From contig CALJJQ010000057.1 of assembly GCA_937973965.1 (NCBI GenBank), forward strand, positions 1 through 63,175: a stretch of 63,175 nucleotides of DNA, read 5' to 3'. This document shows positions 44,538 to 52,917 of this stretch, one piece after another (the stretch's first letter is position 1; each line of letters opens with the position of its first letter). Both the position numbers and the translations under genes were made by a program. This DNA is from an uncultured Calothrix sp. GTDB lineage: Bacteria > Cyanobacteriota > Cyanobacteriia > Cyanobacteriales > Nostocaceae. The notes under the pieces were generated by a model. It saw only the letters and a program-made list of their open reading frames with translations, did not search any database and was not told the DNA's origin.

Positions 44538-46133
44538 ATGCCTTATACAATACCAAATAACAGTTGTGTGAAATGTGACCACTGCTTTGCGCAAATCGAG
44601 TGTCCAACGGGTGCAATTAAAAAAGAAAATGATCAATTTTGGATTGATCCTGCTGCTTGTAACAATTGTGTCGGTTTTTATTCCGAACCTCAATGTGCGG
44701 TTGTGTGTCCTGCACATTTACCAATACCGTTACAAGTGAAGCGAGGACGCTGCAAAACTGAACCACGTGAACTGACGAGTCCAGATTTATTTGCTAATGG
44801 TACAAGTCACCCGTTTGCGTCGGCAATAGTGGTTTGGGAAGCGTGTAATGTACTTGCGCAACGTCAATCTTTACAGTGGGAAAAGGATGCGGATGGAAAC
44901 ATCTGTTATCATCGGACGGTGAATCAAGGAAAAAGCGCGATCGCATTTCATTTAGCGACCAAGACGGATGAAATGTGTTTAGCGCAGGATATGACTGCGG
45001 TGGAAACCTTGGACATTCGCGCAGCTGCGGTCAATTTAATTTTTGCTGCTCATGCAATTGGTTTGACAAAACCGTGGAAGGATGAATTTGTCATTGATGA
45101 CCGACAACTGGAAAGTTATCTGGGATTAGATAAACGCAAAGACCTGAATAAGACAGCAAAGTTGGTTTTGATGCAAACTTTGGTGAATCAAGTCTGTCAA
45201 TTAGTTACTTCCATTGATTGGTCTCCGCAAGGACGAATTCCCGGTTTTCAGTTTACCAAGTCCCGAATTTGGAATTTGACCCGAACCCAGCGCTATTTCC
45301 AAACGGATGCATCTGGTTGTAAGTATTTAATCGGCTTAACTTTTACAATTCGTCCGGGAATTTGGACAAAATACTTCTTGAATCAGCAAGAATGTAAACA
45401 AAGAACTGCTTTTTATCAATATGGTAGTTTACCAAAATCCTTACCAAGTACAATTATGAGTATTTGGCAGCAGCATGAAGGAACAGCGAGATTAATGTTG
45501 TGGTTGTTGTTTAAAACCAAAATGGGTAAGGAACAGCGAATTACTGTCCCGACTTTATTAAGGGTAGCCTATGGTGAGGATAAAATTGCTGCTGCCTATC
45601 GTCAACGTGATGAGAGAAAACGCTTATTACGAACTTTTGAAAGTGATTTAGAAGTTCTCAACCATTACGGAATGAAACCGAAATTTGATCCAGTGACCTA
45701 TCCACCTAATATTCAACCTTTATGGGCTAAATTAGTTGATATTCCTGAAGACCCCGATGAAGCAATCGAGTTTTGGATTAATGACGCTAGTGGTGATGGT
45801 TGTTTAACTAATGTTGCACCTAGGGGAAAGTGGAATTTATTGATGAATGCACGAATTTTATCATTTGATTTACCACCAGAATTGGAAGCACAATTAGAGT
45901 CTATTCGCAAAAAACGACAGCACAAAAAAAGTAGAAAAAAGAATAAACTCACGAGTGGGTTGGTAGGAGAACAAATCATCCAAGCAAGACAAAATTTGAA
46001 TTTATCCCAACGTGAGTTAGCTAAACTTGCTGGTAAAAGTCAAAGTTGGATTCGGGATATCGAAAAGGGTCGTCTGAAGGCGAAGTTGGAAGACCAGTTG
46101 AAGTTACGTGAGGTGTTAGGAATTGCGGGATAA
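44538..46133 (+). CDS. patB: PatB/CnfR-type nitrogen-fixation transcription activator
   Basis: The 531-residue protein starts MPYTIPNNSC. The N-terminus has two ferredoxin-like cysteine clusters, C10-x2-C-x2-C-x5-C22 and C41-x2-C-x8-C-x3-C57, able to hold 4Fe-4S clusters and sense oxygen or redox. A long middle domain (~65-440) has no simple motif. The C-terminus has a basic KKRQHKKSRKKNK linker and a Cro/CI-like helix-turn-helix (LNLSQRELAKLAGKSQSWIRDIEKG). This ferredoxin-plus-HTH layout is that of PatB of Anabaena and CnfR of Leptolyngbya and Anabaena, needed for nif gene expression. Its position divergent from fdxB supports the call. The cluster spacing is slightly unusual. Confidence 0.88.
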   Translation: MPYTIPNNSCVKCDHCFAQIECPTGAIKKENDQFWIDPAACNNCVGFYSEPQCAVVCPAHLPIPLQVKRGRCKTEPRELTSPDLFANGTSHPFASAIVVWEACNVLAQRQSLQWEKDADGNICYHRTVNQGKSAIAFHLATKTDEMCLAQDMTAVETLDIRAAAVNLIFAAHAIGLTKPWKDEFVIDDRQLESYLGLDKRKDLNKTAKLVLMQTLVNQVCQLVTSIDWSPQGRIPGFQFTKSRIWNLTRTQRYFQTDASGCKYLIGLTFTIRPGIWTKYFLNQQECKQRTAFYQYGSLPKSLPSTIMSIWQQHEGTARLMLWLLFKTKMGKEQRITVPTLLRVAYGEDKIAAAYRQRDERKRLLRTFESDLEVLNHYGMKPKFDPVTYPPNIQPLWAKLVDIPEDPDEAIEFWINDASGDGCLTNVAPRGKWNLLMNARILSFDLPPELEAQLESIRKKRQHKKSRKKNKLTSGLVGEQIIQARQNLNLSQRELAKLAGKSQSWIRDIEKGRLKAKLEDQLKLREVLGIAG

Positions 46134-46157
46134 ATAGGAGACAGGCATATTACATGT

Positions 46158-46181
46158 AGAGACGCGACATATCGCGTCTCT
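46158..46181. repeat. GACG palindrome between convergent patB and ilvE
   Basis: AGAGACGCGA-CATA-TCGCGTCTCT is a perfect palindrome with 10-bp arms, 24 bp after patB and 11 bp before the end of ilvE. It could act as a bidirectional terminator. Confidence 0.75.
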
Positions 46182-46192
46182 CTGCTTGAAAA

Positions 46193-47113
46193 TTAATTAT
46201 CAGATAATTTTATTGGGAATACCCAATCCTGATATTTTGGCTCGCGATTTTCAGTAATTGCTGTCAAAATATCTTTTAATTTATTGGTAATGATTCCTGG
46301 GGTTGGTAGTTGATAACTTTCCACCTGTTTGACGGGGACAACTTTGGCTGCGGTTCCAGTTAAAAAGACTTCATCGGCAATTAATAATTCTGATTTGTCT
46401 ACGGGACGTTCAATCACTTCTATTCCTAAATCCTGAGCAATTTTAATCACACTTTCGCGGGTGATTCCTTCTAAAATATCTTGCTCAAATCCAGGGGTAA
46501 TAATTTTGCCGTGACGCACAATAAATATATTCATTCCCGAAGCTTCGCTGACTTTTCCTTGGGAATTCATTAAAATTGCTTCGTCAAATCCAGAATTTAC
46601 GGCTTCAGTTTTAGCAAGGGATGAGGTAATATAGGCTCCGCTAATTTTACCTCGCAAAGGGAAACTAATATCACTTTGACGTTGCCAAGAACTAATCCGA
46701 CATTTAACCCCTTCTGGGGGTAAATAGTCTCCTAATTCGATTCCGTAAACGGCAAAGTCTTTGTCAATATTATGTAATCTGGGTGCAATTCCCAGGTCTG
46801 AAGTGTAAACCAGGGGACGCATGTAAAATGATTTATTTGGTTGATTTTTTTTCACGAAATCAACGATAATTTCCTGAATTGTTGCTGCTGAAATCTCAAA
46901 ATTCAGCAGTTTAGCACTTTGGCTTAAACGCTGACAGTGACGGTCAAGACGAAATAATAGTATGGTCTTCGGGTCTTGAGGGTCAGGAATACCGCGCAAT
47001 CCTCCAAATGCTGCTGTTCCATAGTGAAGGGCATGAGTAGCAATGGATACATTTGCTTCGGCAAAGGGGATGAATTTGCTTTGGAGGTAGGCTATCGGTA
47101 AAAAGTTGTTCAT
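46193..47113 (-). CDS. ilvE: Branched-chain amino acid aminotransferase
   Basis: From MNNFLPIAYLQSKFIPF (47113; the upstream ATG at 47194 adds 27 residues) the product has 306 residues. It is a fold type IV PLP enzyme: SIATHALHYGTAAFGGLRG at the N-terminus, FYMRPLVYTSDLG, the lysine that binds PLP within SGAYITSSLAKTEAVNSGFDEAI, then SEASGMNIF and ILEGITRESVI, which bind phosphate. VFLTGTAAKVVPV completes the set. It transaminates leucine, isoleucine and valine. It converges with patB and has no operon partner. Confidence 0.93.
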   Translation of the reverse strand: MNNFLPIAYLQSKFIPFAEANVSIATHALHYGTAAFGGLRGIPDPQDPKTILLFRLDRHCQRLSQSAKLLNFEISAATIQEIIVDFVKKNQPNKSFYMRPLVYTSDLGIAPRLHNIDKDFAVYGIELGDYLPPEGVKCRISSWQRQSDISFPLRGKISGAYITSSLAKTEAVNSGFDEAILMNSQGKVSEASGMNIFIVRHGKIITPGFEQDILEGITRESVIKIAQDLGIEVIERPVDKSELLIADEVFLTGTAAKVVPVKQVESYQLPTPGIITNKLKDILTAITENREPKYQDWVFPIKLSDN

Positions 47114-47255
47114 GAAAGATGCTGTTGTCAGGCGATTTTGATATTTTGGTCTAGGAAGTTCTAAAGAGGGTAAGACCTGGATTAAACATAGCATTTCTTG
47201 GCTATGTCAGACTCACAAATTATGGATTATTGTCTTTGGGAGAATGGGGATGGGA

Positions 47256-48470
47256 CTATTGGGGTGGGGTGGAGAGGCTTTGGATTTGTTGGCTAAAGTA
47301 ATCTTGATTATGTTGGAGAATCCGAGCTATTTCTAAGCCTTTTTGAAAGGCTGTTAAGGCTTGGGGTTTGTTTTGTTGTTGAAGGTGGATTTCGCCGATT
47401 TGTTCGTAGGCATTCATGACTTCGTAAAGGTTGGCTGCACGGGTTTCGGCTTCGAGGAGAATTTCGCTGGTTTTGAGTGCGTCATCTAGTTGTCCTTGCT
47501 TGCGGTATAGGGCTATGAGTTGACGCAGAACTTCCCCTGCGGTTGCGTATTGTTCGTTTTGCCAAGCGGTGGTGTAGGCGATTTGGTAATTTTCAAAGGC
47601 TTGATCTAGTAAAGCGGGATTATCTTTCGCCAGGGTTTCCAAGTCAGCTGCGATCGCAGTTCTTAATCGAGGTATATCTACTATATTATTTTCCTGTTGG
47701 TATAATTCGACTAGTTTGGTTTTGATTTCTACTGCTTGTTGGGGTTGCTTTCCCTGGTCGTATATATAAGCAAGTTGTCTTAGGTTGGCAATTATACTTT
47801 GTCTATCCCCGGTGGCAGTAATTTTATTCAGGATTTCCCTGTAGGTGTTGGCTGCGTTGGTATAATCAAACCAACTCATGTGGAGATCACCTATTTGCCG
47901 CAGGGTCGTTAATTCTGCCTCGGTTCCCCTGACACCGGCTAATACCTTGGCGAGGGCTTCTAGGGCTGGTTTGGGGGAACGTACTGCTTGAAATGCATTG
48001 GCCAACCCTCGCCACAATTCTAGGTCATTATTTTGGGCTTTGGTGGCGTTATTCAAGATTTTTTGTAATCTTTGGGTAATAAAAAACACTTGTTCCCGGT
48101 TGGGGTCGCTCCAGGCAATTTGACCAACGCGAGTGAGGGCTTGAACTTCGTTGTTTGCACCTAAATATTTACGTAGTCTTAATTCGCGGTTCCAGGTTTC
48201 ATAGGCGGAAATTTTATCTCCACTTTGATATTTAGCGATCGCTTCCTGGTGGAGACTATCTAGGGCTGTATTTAAGCGTTGTGCTTCCTCCGGTGTCAGT
48301 TGCTGGTTGGGTTTGGGTGGATTGGGGAGGAGAGGGTCTTTTACCCGTAATTCGATGGGGTTGGGAGGAAATTTATCTGGGGACGGGGTGCGTTGGGCGA
48401 TCGCTGGATATGTAGTTAATAGCAATACTAGCCAACTAATACTAATAGTTTTGGCCGTGAGATGCTGCAT
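47256..48470 (-). CDS. Exported tetratricopeptide-repeat protein
   Basis: I start at MQHLTAKTISISWLVLL (48470), giving a signal peptide cut after AIA and 404 residues; ATGs at 48506 and 48485 are also open. The mature part begins with a Pro-rich 30-residue segment, then at least seven TPR-like helix pairs, among them DALKTSEILLEAETRAANLYEVMNAYEQIGEIHLQQQ-type and QALTAFQKGLEIARIL repeats. It should act in the periplasm as a scaffold for protein contacts. No partner can be named. Family members are common in Nostocales. Confidence 0.82.
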   Translation of the reverse strand: MQHLTAKTISISWLVLLLTTYPAIAQRTPSPDKFPPNPIELRVKDPLLPNPPKPNQQLTPEEAQRLNTALDSLHQEAIAKYQSGDKISAYETWNRELRLRKYLGANNEVQALTRVGQIAWSDPNREQVFFITQRLQKILNNATKAQNNDLELWRGLANAFQAVRSPKPALEALAKVLAGVRGTEAELTTLRQIGDLHMSWFDYTNAANTYREILNKITATGDRQSIIANLRQLAYIYDQGKQPQQAVEIKTKLVELYQQENNIVDIPRLRTAIAADLETLAKDNPALLDQAFENYQIAYTTAWQNEQYATAGEVLRQLIALYRKQGQLDDALKTSEILLEAETRAANLYEVMNAYEQIGEIHLQQQNKPQALTAFQKGLEIARILQHNQDYFSQQIQSLSTPPQ

Positions 48471-48561
48471 TTGGGGGTAAACCATGTCCTTATCCTCTCC
48501 CGACAAGCTTTGACTAGATTGAAGACGATGTTTTTCACGAAATTCTCCCCTGATTATATTC

Positions 48562-48644
48562 CCTGACTTGAAAGTGATTAGGGAGTGGTGAGTGGGAAAA
48601 ACCGACTTTCATCGGTTCTGGTGTACACAGTACATGACGGCTAC
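48562..48644 (+). repeat. Family A hairpin repeat, copy 3
   Basis: CCTGACTTGAAAGTGA, AGTAGGG-like heptamers, CGACTTTCATCGG, TTCTGGTGTACACAG and ACGGCTACTC in order, upstream of the retinol-saturase-like gene. Confidence 0.75.
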
Positions 48645-48763
48645 TCTTCACTCCCTATTCCCTACTCCCTTCCCCAACCAAAACCTATCCGTTGCATGAT
48701 GTGTTGGCTAGGTATTGTCTGTATGGTTTGCCTATACCATCGAGCAAATTTGGATCGAACACT

Positions 48764-50380
48764 ATGGTCTCAGTTACTCCGCAGCAAGGCTTTGATGCAA
48801 TCGTGATTGGTTCGGGAATTGGGGGATTAACTGTGGCAGCAATTCTTGCTAAACTCCAGGGTAAACGGGTATTGGTGCTAGAACAACATTTTACACCTGG
48901 AGGGTTTACCCATAGTTTTGAGCGTCTGCAAAAATTTCATTGGGATGTGGGATTGCATTACGTTGGGGATATGGGAGAGGGTAGCACGGGTAGAGCGGTG
49001 TTCGATTACATTACCAATGGCCAGTTAGAATGGCAAAAAATGCCTGATCCGTTTGAGAAGTTTGTTTATCCAGATTTTACCTTTGCCGTTTCTGCTGACC
49101 CTTTGCGTTATCAAGCTGATCTCATTCAACTATTTCCCGACGAACAGGTGGCGATTCGCCAATATTTTCGTGATGTGAAGCAGGCAGTACTGTGGTTTGG
49201 GATACAGACGATGCTGGAGTTATTTCCTCGCTGGTTGCATTCCCTACTTAAACCTATTATCCACCGTTTTGGTGTAATTGCTAGACAAACAACCCAGTCA
49301 TACTTAGACCGCAACTTTCAAGATATACGTTTGCAAGCCTTACTCACCTCCCAATGGGGAGACTACGGTTTACCTCCATCGGAAAGTTGTTTTGGTGTTC
49401 ATAGTCTGATTGTTAGCCATTATTTGCACGGTGGTTGGTATCCAGTGGGTGGTGGTCAAGCGATCGCAAAATCAATTATGCCGGTGATTACCCAAACTGG
49501 TGGTACTATACTTACCCAGCGACGTGTGACGGAAATTTTACTCCACGATAATACCGCCATCGGGGTCAAGGTCGAAAAACCCAATTCCCTACCAGAAGAA
49601 CATTATGCTCCGATTGTGATTTCCGATGCTGGAGCATTTAACACCTATTTACACCTCATCCCTCCTAGTTACCCCCTCCCCTACCGCGACTCCATTCGCG
49701 CTTTCCCCAAGGGTAATAGTATGCTGACTGTGTACCTAGGACTGAAGGAAAGCCCGGAAAAACTGGGATTTCGCGGCGAAAATCACTGGATCTATACCTC
49801 CTACAACCATAACGCCGTCCCCCTTGCTTCTCCCCTCACCTTCACACCACCATTCTGTTACCTCTCCTTTCCCTCCCTCAAAGATCCACTCGCTTCCGCA
49901 CATACAGCCGAAATTATCGCTCCTGTAAATTACGACTTTTTCCGACAATGGCGTGAACAACCTTGGCGACGACGGGGAACAGATTATACCCAACTGAAGC
50001 GACAAATTACGGAATCCTTAATTCAACTAGTAGAAAAACACTACCCCGGTTTCCAGGATTTAATCGAATATGCCGAACTTTCCACCCCCTTGAGTATAGA
50101 ATACTTCGATGCGAGCGATCGCGGCGCTGTTTATGGTATTCCCTGTGTTCCCGAACGCTTCGATCAACCCTGGATTGGTGCGAAAACCCCCATCAAAAAC
50201 CTTTATCTCACCGGAACCGATGCATTCTCCCTCGGTATTATGGGAGCAATGATGGGAGGTGTGAAAACAGCAGGTTTGATTCAAGGACCCTTTGGCTTTG
50301 CCAAAATTATGTCCACAATTATGCAAAATGCTACAAGAACAAGTAACCAAAACCCAGAATTACAAGTGAGTCGGGAGTAG
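48764..50380 (+). CDS. FAD-dependent phytoene desaturase/retinol saturase-like oxidoreductase
   Basis: From MVSVTPQQGFDAIVIGSG (48764; 48692 also open) the product has 538 residues. The FAD fold is DAIVIGSGIGGLTVAAILA, followed by VLVLEQHFTPGGFTHSF. The C-terminus has NLYLTGTDAFSLGIMGAMMGG, the FAD-closing motif of the phytoene desaturase/CrtISO/RetSat group. FHWDVGLHYVGDM and WYPVGGGQAIAKS resemble animal retinol saturases more than CrtI. It may reduce or isomerise a carotenoid or another polyene; the substrate is open. The last residues VSRE and the stop fall inside a family A repeat, so the C-terminus is repeat-derived. Confidence 0.87.
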   Translation: MVSVTPQQGFDAIVIGSGIGGLTVAAILAKLQGKRVLVLEQHFTPGGFTHSFERLQKFHWDVGLHYVGDMGEGSTGRAVFDYITNGQLEWQKMPDPFEKFVYPDFTFAVSADPLRYQADLIQLFPDEQVAIRQYFRDVKQAVLWFGIQTMLELFPRWLHSLLKPIIHRFGVIARQTTQSYLDRNFQDIRLQALLTSQWGDYGLPPSESCFGVHSLIVSHYLHGGWYPVGGGQAIAKSIMPVITQTGGTILTQRRVTEILLHDNTAIGVKVEKPNSLPEEHYAPIVISDAGAFNTYLHLIPPSYPLPYRDSIRAFPKGNSMLTVYLGLKESPEKLGFRGENHWIYTSYNHNAVPLASPLTFTPPFCYLSFPSLKDPLASAHTAEIIAPVNYDFFRQWREQPWRRRGTDYTQLKRQITESLIQLVEKHYPGFQDLIEYAELSTPLSIEYFDASDRGAVYGIPCVPERFDQPWIGAKTPIKNLYLTGTDAFSLGIMGAMMGGVKTAGLIQGPFGFAKIMSTIMQNATRTSNQNPELQVSRE

Positions 50381-50477
50381 AGAGTTGTGTAGACGCGTAG
50401 CATCTAGTCTACGACAACGCTGCGCGTACCCGTAGGGTGTAGTAGGAAAAACGACTTTCACCAGGTTCTGGTATCAT
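50360..50477 (+). repeat. Family A repeat, copy 4, with a nested repeat inside
   Basis: ACAAGTGAGTCGGGAGTAG at the left and AAAACGACTTTCACCAGG, TTCTGGTATCA at the right match the other copies. Between them lies a second repeat (GTAGACGCGTAGCATC ... CCCGTAGGGTGTAG) as a nested insertion. The left end overlaps the stop codon of the preceding gene. Confidence 0.65.
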
Positions 50478-50684
50478 AACATTTCACAAAAATTTTGATC
50501 CCTTTTTTCCCCTTGCGTCCCCTACTCCCTACTCACCACTCCCTATTCCCTGATGTTTTGAGGGTTTTATCAGAAATCTGGACAATATTGACAACAATTA
50601 CAAATTAAAAACAATCAATACATTCTCACGACTTCCTCACAATTATCAGGTTAAGTAGAAGATGCACAAAGCTTAGATTTGCAA

Positions 50685-50894
50685 ATGAAAAGTCACTCAC
50701 ACCCGAAATCTTCTAACCCCAGCGTTCAGTTGGCCATCTTTGCGGTTAGTCTGATTGATGATGCTGTTATCCTGGGAGGTTCGCAAATCGGTTTACATCT
50801 ACGCTGGTTACACTGGCTATCACCAGTTATCTTGGTTGGCATGTTTATTTACATTTCGCTACAAATCTTAGATTATCTTTGTCAACAAGCTTAG
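50685..50894 (+). CDS. Small membrane protein of unknown function
   Basis: The 69-residue ORF starts at ATG 50685 (TTG 50679 also possible). The N-terminal 15 residues are polar (MKSHSHPKSSNPS), then a mildly hydrophobic segment (VQLAIFAVSLIDDAVILGG) and a clear transmembrane helix (WLSPVILVGMFIYISLQILDYL). The composition is that of a real small membrane protein, but I do not recognise a family. It is isolated, ~300 bp after the oxidoreductase. Confidence 0.5.
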   Translation: MKSHSHPKSSNPSVQLAIFAVSLIDDAVILGGSQIGLHLRWLHWLSPVILVGMFIYISLQILDYLCQQA

Positions 50895-51261
50895 TAAGGG
50901 AAGGGTGTTGGGAATTGGCAAATAGGTGGTGTTGCTGAATTGTAGACGTGATACATCACGTCTTGCTTGCTTTATTACGTAGATAATAATACAAATATTA
51001 AATACATTGAATTCAGTGTAATAACTTAAGCATCAGAAAATACATTCATGGCAATAAAAGTATTTACCAGTAATAATTACAGCTAGATTTAACGCCATAG
51101 GCAGATAGATTATTATCCAAATGTGGGTGATTTAAATCACGAGTGTCGTTGCTTCTCATCACAACCCTTAAATGACCCATGTCAGACTCAATTGCTGCTA
51201 AATAGTCGATAGTAGATGGAGAGAAATAGTATTTAATCGATAAAAATAGGTATATACTGGG
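50895..51261. other. Gap with a GACG palindrome
   Basis: The palindrome AGACGTGATACATCACGTCT (50944-50963) is a compensated variant of the dispersed family. Nothing else is recognised; the promoter of the next small gene should lie here. Confidence 0.5.
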
Positions 51262-51477
51262 ATGATACGCGATTTAGTTGATTCTGCCTTTCAAACGGGT
51301 TACATGAGTGTCGAGTCAGAAGGTTTGATTCATCAAGTCCTCATCAGTAAAAGTTATCGACAAGAGGATATGCAAGCTCTAGTCAAGCTGTATGATGCCA
51401 TGCGTGCTGGTCAAATTAAACGGGAAGGAACATCGTCCCAGTTGTTGCAGGTTCTACAAAAGTTGAGGGATGCTTAA
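51262..51477 (+). CDS. Small conserved cyanobacterial protein of unknown function
   Basis: The 71-residue, helical, soluble protein begins MIRDLVDSAFQTGYMSVESE and contains LIHQVLISKSYRQEDMQALVKLYDAM then GQIKREGTSSQLLQVLQKL. The regular amphipathic helices and balanced composition argue for a real gene. Short proteins of this type are common and unnamed in filamentous cyanobacteria. No domain is recognised. Confidence 0.7.
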   Translation: MIRDLVDSAFQTGYMSVESEGLIHQVLISKSYRQEDMQALVKLYDAMRAGQIKREGTSSQLLQVLQKLRDA

Positions 51478-51815
51478 GCAAAAGACTTCCAGAATCCCTA
51501 GTTACGATAATCAAAAATTTTCTTTATCTAAAAATTATTTAAACTATAAATAAAGTTTGTATGAACTTCCGGCTGGAGATCAACCCCAAATCCCCTTCAA
51601 GCAATTGGGGTAATTAAGCTGCAAATGCCTTGCTGCTATGACTTTGAGATTATAGATACCACCCGGTAAATTTGACAGTTGAGCAACTTTCATGTGGTCA
51701 AATCACGACAAAATTATTATCTTGTTGTGGATAGACCTATGGCTATGGCAAAGAATGAGCTAAGATCGGATACATAACCGGGAAAAACAGAAGCTAAGTC
51801 CCCGAGTTTCCAACG
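51478..51815. other. Gap between small genes
   Basis: About 340 bp without a gene, repeat or hairpin that I can support. Confidence 0.4.
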
Positions 51816-51998
51816 ATGCCAATGACTAGAAGTAGACGACTCAAACAACCGCAGCTAAAGCTTGTGTTGCAGTATTATCTACTACATAATGGTAGTAAAT
51901 ACTTGTATGCAATGGTTAATCGGAGCCGAGAGTATTGGAAGAAGTTGTGTTACTTCGATCCCGAAGTATATAAGCTGAAAAATATGACCAGCCATTGA
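51816..51998 (+). CDS. Small basic protein, possible gene
   Basis: A 60-residue ORF beginning MPMTRSRRLKQPQLKLVLQY (or the ATG two codons on). It is strongly basic, with four tyrosines in LLHNGSKYLYAMVNRSREYW and no repeats or membrane segment. The non-random composition hints at a real protein, perhaps nucleic-acid binding. No family is recognised, and no ribosome-binding site is evident. Confidence 0.35.
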   Translation: MPMTRSRRLKQPQLKLVLQYYLLHNGSKYLYAMVNRSREYWKKLCYFDPEVYKLKNMTSH

Positions 51999-52299
51999 TG
52001 GCATTGGCTTGATGCATTGATCGTTGATCTGTGATCCAAGATATTCGCCAAGTCACTTAATTATCCACAGGTCTTGGACTTGGGTCAAATCTAATACTTG
52101 CTAGTAACTTGCGAAATTTTTAGATTCACCAAATCAACGAAAAATGCTAACCACTGGAACTCCCTTAATTTAAAATGCGTCAGCAAATCCTAGAAGGGTA
52201 CTTTTGTTTTATTTCGAGACGGAGAAGCTCCTCCAGGTAATTATAGCTGTACGCGACAAGCTCAGAATATAACATAGTTAAAAAAGGCAGAAGCAGTAG
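51999..52299. other. Gap between small genes
   Basis: About 300 bp with no gene or repeat that I can support. It should hold the promoter of the next gene. Confidence 0.4.
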
Positions 52300-52611
52300 A
52301 TGCTACACCGCAAGATTTATCAATTGTGCTGTGATGGGCGGGAGGTATGCGTGTTCTTGCGGGACCAGCAACGCTGGATTGAACGCGCTCGCATCATCGA
52401 TATTGAAGGGGATTTAGTCACCCTTCGATATGAAACCGAGGAAGAAGAGGAAACTTGTTCTTGGGAAGAAATGGTTCGCCTGGAAAGTATTGGTTCTGTC
52501 ACACAAAAGCTCGCGTCCGTACCTCGTGGGAATGTAGAACCTTTATTAACCGAAGATTGTCCAGAAAGCGAACGTATTCATAACCGCTTCCCAGATTCTA
52601 ATCCAGAATAA
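52300..52611 (+). CDS. Conserved cyanobacterial small acidic protein (possibly DUF6679)
   Basis: The 103-residue protein begins MLHRKIYQLCCDGREVCVFL. The first ~65 residues form an SH3-like or Hfq-like run of short strands (CVFLRDQQRWIERARIIDIEGDLVTLRYETE) with an acidic EEEEETCSWEEMVRLESIGSV segment. The C-terminal third is polar and disordered. It is near-universal in filamentous cyanobacteria as I recall it, with no known function; the DUF number is tentative. It precedes the ABC exporter but with 200-300 bp between. Confidence 0.75.
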   Translation: MLHRKIYQLCCDGREVCVFLRDQQRWIERARIIDIEGDLVTLRYETEEEEETCSWEEMVRLESIGSVTQKLASVPRGNVEPLLTEDCPESERIHNRFPDSNPE

Positions 52612-52917
52612 ATCCGCAATCATGGGATTTTGGATTTAGCAAGCAAGCTGGTGTGTAAGCCACCCTAGCATCCTTTCTGGGGTGGCTCCAGGGATACATC
52701 TAATACATTTGATTGCTCTTTCACCAAGCAGGGTAAGTCTTAATATAACGTAATATTGCGCAACTAACTTTCAACGTGTTTCTAGTAACTTCAAACTCCT
52801 TCCCATCCTTGGGGGAGGAGTTTGCAATTTCTGGAAGCTTTTTCCCAAGAATATCTCCTATTCTCCGATAAAGATATAATACCTAATAGTATATATATCA
52901 TTAGTTTTTCTAAACTC

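Noticed and set aside
44538-46133. Calling the ferredoxin-HTH protein a simple ferredoxin oxidoreductase
   Set aside because: The C-terminal helix-turn-helix and the position opposite fdxB fit PatB/CnfR better.
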